Source of the DNA: Lachnospiraceae bacterium
Lineage (GTDB): Bacteria; Bacillota; Clostridia; Lachnospirales; Lachnospiraceae
Length of the DNA: 64,000 bases
Reading direction: 5' to 3'
NCBI GenBank assembly: GCA_030524705.1
Contig: JAUNGD010000005.1
Span: 35,626-99,625, forward strand
The notes below the pieces were generated by a model. That model was not told the origin of the DNA. It saw nothing but the letters and a program-made list of their open reading frames with translations, and did not search any database. Both the position numbers and the translations under genes were made by a program. The stretch's first letter is position 1. Each line of letters begins with the position of its first letter. This document shows, piece after piece, positions 45,504 to 54,031 of the stretch.

Positions 45504-46004
45504 TCAGGCGAGCATGGATTCCAGCCTTTTCAGGGCGCGGCTTTGCCTGGAACGTACCGTATTGGGGTTCATATTCAGCAGCCTTCCGATTTCCTGGCTG
45601 GAATAACCGGCAAAAATGTTCATGGAAATGATCAGCCGGTCTTCATCCGCAAGGGATGCGAGGGCGCGCTGAATGTCTGTCTGGCCGCACAGATCGTCAG
45701 GTTGCTCCCCGAGGGATTCATCAAGCTCAGCAGGAGCATTGATGTACTGACGGATCCTGCGGTTGCATTTGGCTGTCAGGATACGGAAAATCCAGGATTT
45801 GAAGGACGCGGCTTCCCGGAGTGTATGTATCTGGGCAAATGCATCCAGTACCGTTTCGCTGACGGCATCCTCCGCGTCCTGGGCGTGGTGCAGGGTGTAG
45901 ACTGCAAAGCGGTACAGATCTTTATAAACGGATTCATATAGCTGGGCAAAGGCATGCGTATCGCCTTGCTGTGCCTGACGGATGAGCTCTGTCGTCATAT
46001 TCAT
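45504..46004 (-). CDS. RNA polymerase sigma factor, ECF subfamily
   Basis: A 166-residue sigma-70 family protein with only regions 2 and 4. Region 2 includes YKDLYRFAVYTLHHAQDAEDAVSE (residues ~26-50) and SWIFRILT; region 4 ends with the helix-turn-helix SSQEIGRLLNMNPNTVRSR near residues 133-151. ATG 46004 follows AAGGAGGGAG. It should direct transcription of its own operon with the beta-propeller protein downstream. Signal unknown. Confidence 0.92.
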   Translation of the reverse strand: MNMTTELIRQAQQGDTHAFAQLYESVYKDLYRFAVYTLHHAQDAEDAVSETVLDAFAQIHTLREAASFKSWIFRILTAKCNRRIRQYINAPAELDESLGEQPDDLCGQTDIQRALASLADEDRLIISMNIFAGYSSQEIGRLLNMNPNTVRSRQSRALKRLESMLA

Positions 46005-46162
46005 ATGCTTCTCCCTCCTTTTGTATATTAAGTGTCAAAAAGAGCATGAACTGTTGCAGAAAATAAAAATATTTTCCGTAATAGGAGAGAACTTGTCACG
46101 CTGAAGCGTGAAAGTCTTTCCCTACAGCCCCCTTTGGGAGTGTGCAAAGCGGACATTTATTT

Positions 46163-47038
46163 TTACGGTATCGGATGGCTCCCGTTTTCAATAAAGCCTT
46201 CTCCGTAGACCTGCCTGGTCTCGGTCATCATGACGAAGGCGTTTGCGTCGATCTCGTGAACTGCGCTGATGATGGTATGGGCCTGGACGTTGGAGCAGGC
46301 GCAGAGCAGAACGTCCCGGTCCTGCTTTGTATAGGTTCCCATGGCCCGGATAGCGGTGGAGCCCCGGTCTGTGATTTCGCCTATCTTATCGGCAATTTCC
46401 ATTCCCTTATCTGTAATAATAATGGCGAGGGCGCCGGCGGAGATGCCGTACATGATCTTGTCCATTACGATGGAGGTGGCAAAGGTGGTGATAAGTCCGT
46501 AAAGAACAGCGTCCACATGCCTGAATACCGGCCATCCCAGCAAAATAACAATGAGATCCGTCGCCATTGTGACAATACCCAGAGAAAGATGCGGGCGGAG
46601 ATGCTTGATCGTCATGGTCAAAAAATCGGCTCCGCCGGAGGAGGTGCCCCGCATATAGAACAGCCCTAATCCGACGCCGAGGAATATGCCGGCGTACAGA
46701 GCGGCCATAAACGGAGAGCCGGTGTAGGCTGGCGTATGCGGAAAGACTACGTCCAGGAAAAAGGTGCATATCAGCATGGTGCGGGCCGTCTTGCGGAGAA
46801 ACTGTTTTCCCACTACTTTGTAGCTGATCAGCACCAGAGGGATGTTGAGCAGCAGGGAGGTAACGCCGATGGGAAGCCCCCAGAGATAGTTTATAATAAG
46901 AGCCAGACCGGATACGCCGCCCGGGGCGAAATTTGCCGAACGGGCAAAGGTGTAAATGCTGATAGAATAGGAAATACTGCCGATAATATCAAACAGGAGG
47001 TCCAGCATAAAATTTTTCATGTTTTTCTTCTTGTTCAT
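46163..47038 (-). CDS. YitT-family membrane protein (DUF161/DUF2179)
   Basis: A protein of about 291 residues with five or six membrane segments (DUF161) followed by a cytosolic C-terminal DUF2179 domain from about residue 220. Motifs ANFAPGGVSGLALI and RGTSSGGADFL are typical. ATG 47038 has GGAG upstream; an ATG at 47053 is in frame but lacks a ribosome site. Transport role suspected but not proven in the family. Confidence 0.88.
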   Translation of the reverse strand: MNKKKNMKNFMLDLLFDIIGSISYSISIYTFARSANFAPGGVSGLALIINYLWGLPIGVTSLLLNIPLVLISYKVVGKQFLRKTARTMLICTFFLDVVFPHTPAYTGSPFMAALYAGIFLGVGLGLFYMRGTSSGGADFLTMTIKHLRPHLSLGIVTMATDLIVILLGWPVFRHVDAVLYGLITTFATSIVMDKIMYGISAGALAIIITDKGMEIADKIGEITDRGSTAIRAMGTYTKQDRDVLLCACSNVQAHTIISAVHEIDANAFVMMTETRQVYGEGFIENGSHPIP

Positions 47039-47093
47039 TGCAATGTTCTCCATTTCTGAAAGGTTGTATCTATTTTTTCATGTTTACAGGATG

Positions 47094-47122
47094 ATTATAC
47101 CGTATATAAAGGCGTTTGGCAA
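47094..47122 (-). promoter_or_regulatory. Promoter of the YitT-family gene
   Basis: On the minus strand TTGCCA (47122-47117) and TATAAT (47099-47094) are separated by 17 bases. Confidence 0.75.
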
Positions 47123-47305
47123 AATATATACCCTAAGCGGCTGATCCGGCAGAAAAAGATTAATTCCAAAATCGTGGACTGCTGCATCTGCGGGCTGACA
47201 GACAGCTTGAGGCTTTATGAAGTGAGGCATTTCCGATACTGGGTATATTCTGGAGAATATTGTTTATCTGGAGCTGAAGCGCAGAGTTTTTGAAGTGTAT
47301 GCAGG

Positions 47306-47369
47306 GCAGACGGAATCCTACAATACAGTGCAGATGGAATCCTACAATGCAGGCCGGATGGAATCTTAG
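47306..47369 (+). repeat. Degenerate tandem repeat, about 24-26 base period
   Basis: GCAGACGGAATCCTACAAT at 47306, GCAGATGGAATCCTACAAT at 47330, then a partial GGATGGAATCTTAG at 47356. Lies between the divergent YitT and asnS promoters. Confidence 0.65.
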
Positions 47370-47372
47370 ACC

Positions 47373-47401
47373 TTGCAGGAACAACCGAAAAAAGGTATAA
47401 T
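47373..47401 (+). promoter_or_regulatory. Promoter of asnS
   Basis: TTGCAG at 47373-47378 and perfect TATAAT at 47396-47401 with 17 bases between. Transcription would start at the edge of the structured element at 47411. Confidence 0.65.
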
Positions 47402-47410
47402 GTCCGAAAA

Positions 47411-47573
47411 GGGCAGAGCCAGGTCAGGACAAGGCGAAGAATCGCTTCATGCCTGCATGAAAAGCGATTCGCAGTCTTGTACTGATATGGCGAGCGAAGC
47501 GAGCCTGGAAAAGCGGAGCTTTTACAGGCTCTGCCCGGGAAGGCATACGGAAGAGCTTTTGCAGGCTCTGCCC
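47411..47573 (+). repeat. Structured repeat-like element in the asnS leader
   Basis: GGGCAGAGCC at 47411-47420 pairs perfectly with GGCTCTGCCC at 47527-47536 (and with a second copy at 47564-47573). Inside are a hairpin AATCGCTTCATGC/GCATGAAAAGCGATT (47440-47469), GCGAGC-type pairing near 47490-47504, and AAAAGC-GGA-GCTTTT near 47508-47523. The last arm is duplicated (47516-47536 and 47553-47573). It looks like a dispersed repeat or a folded leader RNA. Confidence 0.65.
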
Positions 47574-47607
47574 TAAAGGGTGAAAATGAACGAAAAGGAG
47601 ATAAAAA

Positions 47608-48996
47608 ATGGAATTTACTACAGTCAGGGAATTGTACCGCAACAGCGGTGCTTATACAGGTAAGGAAATAACGGTCGGCGGATGGGTCAGAAGTATCCGC
47701 GATTCCAAGACCTTTGGATTTATCGTGCTGCACGACGGCACATTTTTCGAGACGCTTCAGGTTGTGTATTCGGACAAGCTGGACAATTTCGCAGAAATAT
47801 CAAAGCTGAATGTTGGTGCGGCCATCATCGTCAAGGGTACTCTGGTGGCGACGCCGAACGCTAAGCAGCCCTTTGAGATCCAGGCAGAATCCGTTGAAGT
47901 AGAGGGAGCGTCCACCCCGGATTATCCGATGCAGAAGAAGCGTCATTCCATGGAATATCTGAGAACCGTTCCGCATCTTCGTCCGAGAACCAATACGTTC
48001 CAGGCCGTGTTCCGGGTGCGTTCTCTGATCGCGTATGCGATTCATAAATTCTTCCAGGAGAGAGATTTCGTTTATGTACATGCGCCGCTGATCACTGCCA
48101 GCGACTGTGAGGGCGCAGGCGAAATGTTCCAGGTAACGACGATGGATCTGAACAATGTGCCGAAAAACGACAAGGGAGAGGTGGATTTCACCCAGGATTT
48201 CTTCGGAAAGGCGACGAAGCTGACCGTCAGCGGACAGCTTGACGTTGAGGCATTTGCTCAGGCCTTCCGCAATGTCTATACCTTTGGACCGACCTTCCGT
48301 TCCGAAAATTCCAATACGGCCCGTCATGCGGCTGAGTTCTGGATGATCGAGCCGGAGATTGCCTTTGCAGATTTGAAGGATGATATGATTCTGGCAGAGG
48401 ATATGATCAAATATATTATCCGCTACGTGCTGGAGCATGCGCCGGAGGAGATGAAGTTCTTCAATTCCTTTATCGACAAGGGACTGATCGAGCGCCTGAA
48501 CCATGTGCTGAATTCTGAGTTTGGCCATGTGACCTACACAGAGGCCATTGAGATTCTTGAGAAAAACAATGACAATTTTGAATATAAGGTATCCTGGGGC
48601 TGCGACCTTCAGACAGAGCACGAGCGCTATCTGACAGAAAAGGTATTTAAAAAGCCGCTGTTCGTTACGGACTATCCGAAGGAGATCAAGGCTTTTTATA
48701 TGAAGCTGAATGAGGACGGCAAGACCGTTGCCGCTATGGATTGTCTTGTACCGGGCATCGGAGAGATCATCGGCGGTAGCCAGAGAGAGGATGATTTCGA
48801 CAAGCTGCAGGCCCGGATCGCCGAGCTTGGAATGAAGCCGGAGGATTACAAGTATTATATGGATCTCCGCAAATACGGTTCTACCCATCATGCAGGATTC
48901 GGACTGGGATTTGAGCGTTGCGTTATGTATCTGACCGGAATGTCCAATATCCGCGACGTCCTCCCGTACCCACGAACAGTTGGGAACTGCGAATAG
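47608..48996 (+). CDS. asnS: Asparagine-tRNA ligase
   Basis: A 462-residue class II aminoacyl-tRNA synthetase: N-terminal OB-fold ([20 protein letters not shown]), motif 2 [14 protein letters not shown] and motif 3 [15 protein letters not shown]. It charges tRNA-Asn. The C-terminus reads [12 protein letters not shown]; the family usually ends with PRT plus a few residues and Phe, and the last residues here are encoded by the start of a repeat-like element that runs on downstream. ATG after AAAAGGAG. Confidence 0.96.
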   Translation: MEFTTVRELYRNSGAYTGKEITVGGWVRSIRDSKTFGFIVLHDGTFFETLQVVYSDKLDNFAEISKLNVGAAIIVKGTLVATPNAKQPFEIQAESVEVEGASTPDYPMQKKRHSMEYLRTVPHLRPRTNTFQAVFRVRSLIAYAIHKFFQERDFVYVHAPLITASDCEGAGEMFQVTTMDLNNVPKNDKGEVDFTQDFFGKATKLTVSGQLDVEAFAQAFRNVYTFGPTFRSENSNTARHAAEFWMIEPEIAFADLKDDMILAEDMIKYIIRYVLEHAPEEMKFFNSFIDKGLIERLNHVLNSEFGHVTYTEAIEILEKNNDNFEYKVSWGCDLQTEHERYLTEKVFKKPLFVTDYPKEIKAFYMKLNEDGKTVAAMDCLVPGIGEIIGGSQREDDFDKLQARIAELGMKPEDYKYYMDLRKYGSTHHAGFGLGFERCVMYLTGMSNIRDVLPYPRTVGNCE

Positions 48997-49088
48997 CGAG
49001 CCAAGTGCCGCAGCGCCGGGCCAGCCCGGGGATGCGAGGATTTGGCGAGCGAACGACATGAGTATGAAGCGAAGCGGAATGAGATAGA
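48970..49088 (+). repeat. Structured repeat-like element overlapping the asnS 3' end
   Basis: The stretch contains CAGTT-GGG-AACTG (48977-48989), CCGGG-CCAG-CCCGG (49015-49030 region), GCCAA pairing with TTGGC, and GCGAGCGAACGACATGAG. It spans the asnS stop codon and fills the spacer to the response regulator. Its multi-hairpin make-up resembles the element before asnS, though the sequences differ. Confidence 0.6.
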
Positions 49089-49102
49089 CAACAAGGAGAA
49101 AC

Positions 49103-49795
49103 ATGAGCAGTAAAATTTTAGTACTGGATGATGAAAAAGAGATTGCGGATGTCATTGCGCTGTACCTGAGAAATGACGGCTATGAAGTGGAGACGGCTTA
49201 TACAGGCCGCTCTGCCTGGGCCGCGATTGAGCGGGAACAGCCGGATCTGGCGCTTCTGGACGTGATGCTGCCGGATATTGACGGGTTTCAGATTCTTCAG
49301 AAGATCCGTGAAAAATACAGGTTTCCGGTGATCATGCTGACGGCGAAGACAGAGTACACGGACAAAATCGCCGGACTGACCCTGGGAGCGGATGATTACA
49401 TTGCGAAGCCCTTCAATCCGCTGGAGTTGGTGGCCAGAGTCAAGGCGCAGCTTCGCAGGTACACGAAATATAACGAAAATAACAAGCAGGGGAATATCAT
49501 TGATTTTGCCGGGCTGCAGATGAACCGTGATACTCATGAATGCATCTACAACGAACGGGAGCTTGTGCTGACGCCGATTGAATTTGACATTCTGTGGCTG
49601 CTGTGTGAGAACAGGGGAAAGGTCATCAGCTCTGAGCAGCTGTTTGAGCAGATCTGGAAAGAAAAATATTTTAAGAACAGCAACAACACAGTCATGGTCC
49701 ATATCCGTCATCTGCGAGAAAAGATGGGGGATGGAAGAAGAAAAAGTGATTTCATCAAAACCGTTTGGGGAGTAGGGTATAAGGTTGAAAAATAA
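49103..49795 (+). CDS. OmpR-family response regulator, VanR-like
   Basis: A 230-residue regulator: receiver domain with LVLDDEKEIADV acidic pocket, phosphorylated Asp in LALLDVMLPDIDG (near residue 53), Lys in YIAKPFNP, then an OmpR winged helix ending VWGVGYKVEK. It resembles VanR of vancomycin-type systems, but no vanHAX genes are present, so cell-wall or other envelope control is more likely. It overlaps the kinase gene by 11 bases. Confidence 0.9.
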   Translation: MSSKILVLDDEKEIADVIALYLRNDGYEVETAYTGRSAWAAIEREQPDLALLDVMLPDIDGFQILQKIREKYRFPVIMLTAKTEYTDKIAGLTLGADDYIAKPFNPLELVARVKAQLRRYTKYNENNKQGNIIDFAGLQMNRDTHECIYNERELVLTPIEFDILWLLCENRGKVISSEQLFEQIWKEKYFKNSNNTVMVHIRHLREKMGDGRRKSDFIKTVWGVGYKVEK

Positions 49796-50912
49796 TTACA
49801 GTAAGCTAAAACGGACCATTCTGGTCCGGTCGCTGCTGACCTCGGTTCTGGTGGCGGCTGTGGGATACGGGATTCTGACTTTTCTGGTGGATGGAATTTT
49901 CCAGGACAGCTTTGCAAATCTTGTTGTCCGTATATTGATGAAGCTCGGGATGGAGCAGTGGCAGGCCATTGAGTATTACAACCGTCTGTTTATCTACAAC
50001 AAATCCATATTTGTGGTGGGCGGTTTCTGCATACTGTTTCTGTTCTATTTCTATGTTTCTGTCGGACGTTTGACCAAATATCTGAATGATATCAGCGATG
50101 CGCTGGAAAAGACGCTGAATGCCTCGGACGAACCGATCGTGCTGGTGCCGGAGCTGGAACCCATGGCGGAGACGCTGTCCACGCTGAAGATGAAGCTGAA
50201 GCGGCGGGAAAAGCAGGCGGCGGAGAGCGAACAGCGGAAAAATGAGCTGGTGGTGTATTTAGCCCATGATCTGAAGACGCCTTTGACCTCAGTGATCGCA
50301 TACCTGACTATGCTGGATGAGCAGCCGGATATGTCCCAGGAGGAGCGGGCGAAGTATACGCATATTACGCTGGAAAAAGCGATTCGTCTGGAAGAGCTGA
50401 TCAATGAATTTTTTGATATTACAAGGTTTAACCTTCAGAATATCGTTCTGGACAAGGAAAGGCTGAACCTGTCGATTCTTCTGGAGCAGCTTGCGGACGA
50501 AAGCTACGGTATGCTGAGTGAGAAAAATATGACGTGTGCCGTGGATGTGGAGGAGCGGCTGATGTTCCAGGGAGACCCGGACAAGCTTGCCCGGGTGTTC
50601 GACAATCTTCTGCGGAATGCCGCAGCGTACGGATATGAGGGAACTCAGATTCTGATACAGGCCAGAGGCGGCAACGGCAGGATTACGATTATTTTTACAA
50701 ATGAAGGCCCGCAGATCCCGCAGAAAAAGCTGGAAATGATTTTTGAGAAGTTTTACCGTGTTGACGACGCCAGGTCGAGCAGGACAGGCGGAGCCGGACT
50801 GGGACTGGCAATAGCGAAGCAGATCGTAGAACTGCATGGAGGAACGATTTCGGCAGCCAGTGACAGCAGGAACACACGGTTTATTGTAACTCTTCCGTCG
50901 CAGGAAGTGTAA
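49785..50912 (+). CDS. Sensor histidine kinase, VanS-like
   Basis: A 375-residue kinase: membrane segments near residues 14-35 and 70-92 with a short outside loop, HAMP-like linker, phospho-accepting His in YLAHDLKTPLTSVIAYL (near residue 159), N box FDNLLRNAAAYG, and G boxes GGAGLGLAIAKQ. TTG start at 49785 lies within the response regulator gene, indicating coupled expression. The short outside loop suggests it senses the membrane or a partner rather than a large ligand. Confidence 0.9.
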   Translation: MKNNYSKLKRTILVRSLLTSVLVAAVGYGILTFLVDGIFQDSFANLVVRILMKLGMEQWQAIEYYNRLFIYNKSIFVVGGFCILFLFYFYVSVGRLTKYLNDISDALEKTLNASDEPIVLVPELEPMAETLSTLKMKLKRREKQAAESEQRKNELVVYLAHDLKTPLTSVIAYLTMLDEQPDMSQEERAKYTHITLEKAIRLEELINEFFDITRFNLQNIVLDKERLNLSILLEQLADESYGMLSEKNMTCAVDVEERLMFQGDPDKLARVFDNLLRNAAAYGYEGTQILIQARGGNGRITIIFTNEGPQIPQKKLEMIFEKFYRVDDARSSRTGGAGLGLAIAKQIVELHGGTISAASDSRNTRFIVTLPSQEV

Positions 50913-50923
50913 GGGGGTGCCGC

Positions 50924-51787
50924 ATGGCTCGGAGAAGAAGAAAACGAAGAAAAACATTCGGAGATATTATGAGCACGCTGCTGATGCTGATAGCACTGGT
51001 CGTATTCATTTTTTCTGGATACACATTATATGGTTTTTATCAGGAATATCACAAGGGCTCTGTGGAGTACGACAATCTGGAAAGCAGCTATGCCGTGGAT
51101 GAGCAGGAGACGGAGGATTTTGATGCTCTGGAAAATGAAGCTGCTCTGCAGAATATTTCAGGCCGGGAGGTCGTCACCGTGACGGAGAATGGCCGGGAGG
51201 TCACTCTTCCTATGATGCACAATCCGATTGATTTTGCCGAGCTGCAGCAGGTGAACAGCGACATCGTGGGCTGGCTGCGTATCCGGGCGCTGGATATTTC
51301 CTACCCGGTGGTGCAGGGGGAGGACAACGATTTTTACCTGCACAGGACCTTCGAAAAGGAAGACAATTTTGCAGGCTGCCTGTTTGTCAACTGCGATAAC
51401 AGCCCGAAGCTGACGGATCAGAATACGATCGTATACGGGCACAACATGAAAAACGGTTCCATGTTCGGAAAGCTGAAGCAGTTCCGGGAGGAAGGAACCT
51501 TTGACAAGGGAAAATATTTCTGGATGTTTACACCGGATCTGATCTACCAGTACCGTATTTTTTCTGCGACGGTGGTGGACAAGACAGGACTGACGTATCA
51601 GACCTTTTTCACGGACGATGAGTTCAGCCAGTGGATGAATTACGCGTTTGAAACGTCAGAGGTGGACAATACCGGGGTAGAGGTGACAAAGGATGACCGT
51701 GTCATGACGCTGTCAACCTGCACCGGAGATGATTCGACCAGATTTGTCGTGATGGGTAAGCTTGTACAGATTTATGCATCAAAATAA
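50924..51787 (+). CDS. srtB: Class B sortase
   Basis: A 287-residue transpeptidase: Arg/Lys-rich start, one membrane anchor (residues ~17-38), then the sortase fold with catalytic His in VYGHNMKNGS and Cys in LSTCTGDDSTRFVV followed by the usual Arg. It joins a sorting-signal protein to the cell wall or to pilin. It is encoded 11 bases after the VanS-like kinase, so the two-component system may control it. No substrate with a sorting signal is visible in the window. Confidence 0.9.
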   Translation: MARRRRKRRKTFGDIMSTLLMLIALVVFIFSGYTLYGFYQEYHKGSVEYDNLESSYAVDEQETEDFDALENEAALQNISGREVVTVTENGREVTLPMMHNPIDFAELQQVNSDIVGWLRIRALDISYPVVQGEDNDFYLHRTFEKEDNFAGCLFVNCDNSPKLTDQNTIVYGHNMKNGSMFGKLKQFREEGTFDKGKYFWMFTPDLIYQYRIFSATVVDKTGLTYQTFFTDDEFSQWMNYAFETSEVDNTGVEVTKDDRVMTLSTCTGDDSTRFVVMGKLVQIYASK

Positions 51788-51810
51788 AACAATAGTTCAG
51801 GAAGGGGCGT

Positions 51811-52536
51811 ATGAAGATGGAAGAAAATGTAAAGAAATTGCAGGAGATTGTCAGGGGCAGCGATAATATTGTATTTTTCGGCGGAGCTGGAGTCTCCACC
51901 GAGAGCGGAATACCGGATTTCCGGAGCGTGGACGGGCTGTACCATCAGAAATACGATTACCCTCCGGAGACGATTCTGAGCCATACCTTTTTTGTACGCA
52001 ATACAAAGGAATTTTACCGGTTCTACCGGGACAAAATGCTCTGCCTTGACGTGCAGCCGAATGCAGCTCACAAAAAGCTGGCAGAGCTGGAGGAAGAAGG
52101 AAAGCTGCGGGCGGTGGTGACTCAGAACATTGACGGCCTGCACCAGGCGGCAGGCAGCAAACGGGTAATGGAGCTGCACGGCAGCGTACACAGGAACTAC
52201 TGCCAGAAATGCGGGAAAAGCTACGACGCCAGATACATGCTGGAATATCCGGGGGAGGTGCCCCTGTGTGAATGCGGCGGAGTCATTAAGCCGGATGTTG
52301 TGCTGCATGAGGAGGGGCTGGATCAGCAGACGATACAGGACGCTATTTACTATATTTCCCGGGCGGATGTAATGATTATCGGCGGTACTTCCCTGGCAGT
52401 TTATCCGGCAGCGGGGCTGATTGACTATTTCAGGGGAAGCCATCTCATAGTCATCAATAAATCTCCGACGCCCCGGGATAAATTTGCGGATCTCCTGATT
52501 TCAGACAGTATCGGAAAGGTGCTGGGAGCGATTTGA
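51811..52536 (+). CDS. Sir2-family NAD-dependent protein deacylase (sirtuin)
   Basis: A 241-residue sirtuin: GAGVSTESGIPDFRS for NAD binding, TQNIDGLHQAAG, catalytic His in ELHGSV, and zinc cysteines in CQKCG and CECGG. The loop after the zinc site reads VVLHEEGL where most bacterial sirtuins have a VVxFGE sequence; this may alter acyl preference. Start ATG at 51811, with a second ATG at 51817 nearer to the GAAGGGG site. Confidence 0.9.
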   Translation: MKMEENVKKLQEIVRGSDNIVFFGGAGVSTESGIPDFRSVDGLYHQKYDYPPETILSHTFFVRNTKEFYRFYRDKMLCLDVQPNAAHKKLAELEEEGKLRAVVTQNIDGLHQAAGSKRVMELHGSVHRNYCQKCGKSYDARYMLEYPGEVPLCECGGVIKPDVVLHEEGLDQQTIQDAIYYISRADVMIIGGTSLAVYPAAGLIDYFRGSHLIVINKSPTPRDKFADLLISDSIGKVLGAI

Positions 52537-52545
52537 GGTGCCGGT

Positions 52546-52728
52546 ATGGATTATGAAGTAGGACAGATCGTGAAATTGAAAAAAAAGCATCCCTGCGGAA
52601 GCCAGGAATGGGAAATTCTGCGGGTGGGCGCGGACTTTCGCCTCAAGTGTCTGGGCTGCGGCCACCAGATTATGATCGCCAGGAAGCTGGTGGAGAAAAA
52701 TACAAAAGGATTGCGGGAAAAAGCTTGA
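52546..52728 (+). CDS. DUF951 family small protein
   Basis: A 60-residue protein beginning DYEVGQIVKLKKKHPCG with a CLGCGH motif further on, the conserved pattern of DUF951, a family common upstream of rpsF in Firmicutes. The three or four cysteines may bind zinc. No function is known. It begins ten bases after the sirtuin stop. Confidence 0.88.
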   Translation: MDYEVGQIVKLKKKHPCGSQEWEILRVGADFRLKCLGCGHQIMIARKLVEKNTKGLREKA

Positions 52729-52771
52729 TTTTGCAGGAAATTTGTGTTAAAGTCAATACTCGTGATATATT
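52725..52771 (+). promoter_or_regulatory. Possible promoter region for rpsF-ssb-rpsR
   Basis: Two weak overlapping options: TTGATT with TAAAGT at 17 bases (52725-52753), or TTGTGT with TATATT at 18 bases (52742-52771). Confidence 0.4.
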
Positions 52772-52829
52772 TATTTCCTTGCTCCTTTCATAGAAAAGGG
52801 GCCAGAGACCATAAGGAGGTGCGAAAAGC

Positions 52830-53117
52830 ATGAACAAGTATGAATTAGCAGTGGTTGTCAGCGCAAAAATCGAAGACGAAGACAGAGCCGCTACAATCGA
52901 AAAGGTGAAAGAGTACATCACACGTTTTGGTGGTACTGTGACAGAAGTAGACGAGTGGGGCAAGAGAAAGCTCGCTTATGAAATCCAGAAAATGCGTGAA
53001 GGATTTTACTATTTCGTTCGTTTCGAGTCTGATGCAGCATGCCCGGCAGAAGTTGAAAAACGTGTCCGTATCATGGAAAATGTCATCAGATATTTATGCG
53101 TTAGACAGGATGCATAG
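52830..53117 (+). CDS. rpsF: 30S ribosomal protein S6
   Basis: A 95-residue protein with the S6 fold: NKYELAVVVSAKIEDE start, EWGKRKLAYEIQKMREG and YFVRFES. It binds S18 in the platform of the small subunit. Ribosome site AAGGAGGTG. First of the classic rpsF-ssb-rpsR operon. Confidence 0.97.
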   Translation: MNKYELAVVVSAKIEDEDRAATIEKVKEYITRFGGTVTEVDEWGKRKLAYEIQKMREGFYYFVRFESDAACPAEVEKRVRIMENVIRYLCVRQDA

Positions 53118-53136
53118 ATAGAAAAGAGGAGATAGA

Positions 53137-53595
53137 ATGAATAAAGTCATCTTAATGGGACGTTTGACAAGAGACCCTGAAGTGCGTTATTCCGCAGGGG
53201 ATAATTCCATGGCAATTGCCAGATATACGCTGGCAGTTGACCGCAGATTCCGCCGTGACGGCGAATCCAATGCAGATTTTATCGGCTGCGTTGCTTTTGG
53301 CAGAAGCGCAGAATTTGCAGAGAAATACCTCCGCCAGGGTACGAAGATCGTAGTGACCGGTCGGATTCAGACTGGCAGCTACACAAACCGGGATGGCCAG
53401 AAAGTATATACGACCGATGTGGTTGTAGAGGATCAGGAATTTGCTGAGAGTAAGGCTGCGGCTGCAGAGAGCGGCATGATGCGTCAGCCTTCACCAATGG
53501 CGGCGGCTCCGATGCCGTCACCGAGTCAGGCATCTGTGGGGGACGGATTCATGAATATTCCAGATGGAATTGACGAGGAGCTTCCGTTCAACTAA
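53137..53595 (+). CDS. ssb: Single-stranded DNA-binding protein
   Basis: A 152-residue SSB: OB-fold start NKVILMGRLTRDPEVRY, a flexible Met/Pro/Ala/Ser-rich tail from about residue 112, and the acidic tip DEELPFN (canonical DDDIPF) that recruits repair and replication proteins. Confidence 0.97.
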   Translation: MNKVILMGRLTRDPEVRYSAGDNSMAIARYTLAVDRRFRRDGESNADFIGCVAFGRSAEFAEKYLRQGTKIVVTGRIQTGSYTNRDGQKVYTTDVVVEDQEFAESKAAAAESGMMRQPSPMAAAPMPSPSQASVGDGFMNIPDGIDEELPFN

Positions 53596-53634
53596 AGCGC
53601 CTGAGAGATTGTGCGTAAAAGGAGGAAAAACCAA

Positions 53635-53898
53635 ATGGCATTCAATAAAGATAGAGGCGATGCTCCGATGAAGAGAAGAGGCGGCATCCGTAGAAGAAAA
53701 AAAGTCTGCGTTTTCTGTGGAAAAGAAAACAATGAGATTGATTACAAGGACGTAAACAAGCTGAAAAGATACGTATCCGAAAGAGGAAAGATTCTTCCGA
53801 GAAGAATCACAGGCAACTGTGCAAAGCATCAGAGAGCGCTGACAGTAGCGATCAAGAGAGCTCGTCACGTATCCCTTATGCCCTACGTTCAGGACTAA
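53635..53898 (+). CDS. rpsR: 30S ribosomal protein S18
   Basis: An 87-residue S18: [24 protein letters not shown] includes two Cys. [20 protein letters not shown] is the conserved core. ATG 53635 follows AAAAGGAGG; the earlier in-frame ATG-like starts overlap that site. The four-cysteine zinc form is not complete. Confidence 0.97.
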   Translation: MAFNKDRGDAPMKRRGGIRRRKKVCVFCGKENNEIDYKDVNKLKRYVSERGKILPRRITGNCAKHQRALTVAIKRARHVSLMPYVQD

Positions 53899-53913
53899 TT
53901 TTTTTGAATCACC

Positions 53914-53946
53914 AGAGACTGTTGCTTTTGCGGCAGTCTCTTTTTT
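53914..53946 (+). terminator. Terminator after rpsR
   Basis: AGAGACTG at 53914-53921 pairs with CAGTCTC at 53934-53940, followed by six T's. Confidence 0.9.
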
Positions 53947-53960
53947 AATATAATTTTAAG

Positions 53961-53989
53961 TGGTCATATTGTTTATAATCTGATATAAT
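53961..53989 (+). promoter_or_regulatory. Promoter of the RelQ-type gene (extended -10)
   Basis: TGGTCA at 53961-53966, 17 bases, TATAAT at 53984-53989 with an extended TGA in front. Confidence 0.7.
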
Positions 53990-54031
53990 AGCGTCGGTGT
54001 ATTACAGGAAATAAAAGGACGGAAAACACAG

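Noticed and set aside
45990-46060. ECF-type autoregulated promoter upstream of the sigma gene
   Set aside because: TGCAAC- and TTGACA-like words are present but their spacing to any -10 is wrong.
46096-46111. Terminator of the YitT-family gene
   Set aside because: TCACGCT/AGCGTGA is a perfect small hairpin but no T-run follows on the minus strand.
49103-50912. Vancomycin resistance operon
   Set aside because: Only VanR/VanS-like regulators; no vanH, ligase or vanX genes nearby.
52772-52829. S6:S18-binding RNA motif in the rpsF leader
   Set aside because: The leader is short and I could not find the conserved CCG-containing bulge.
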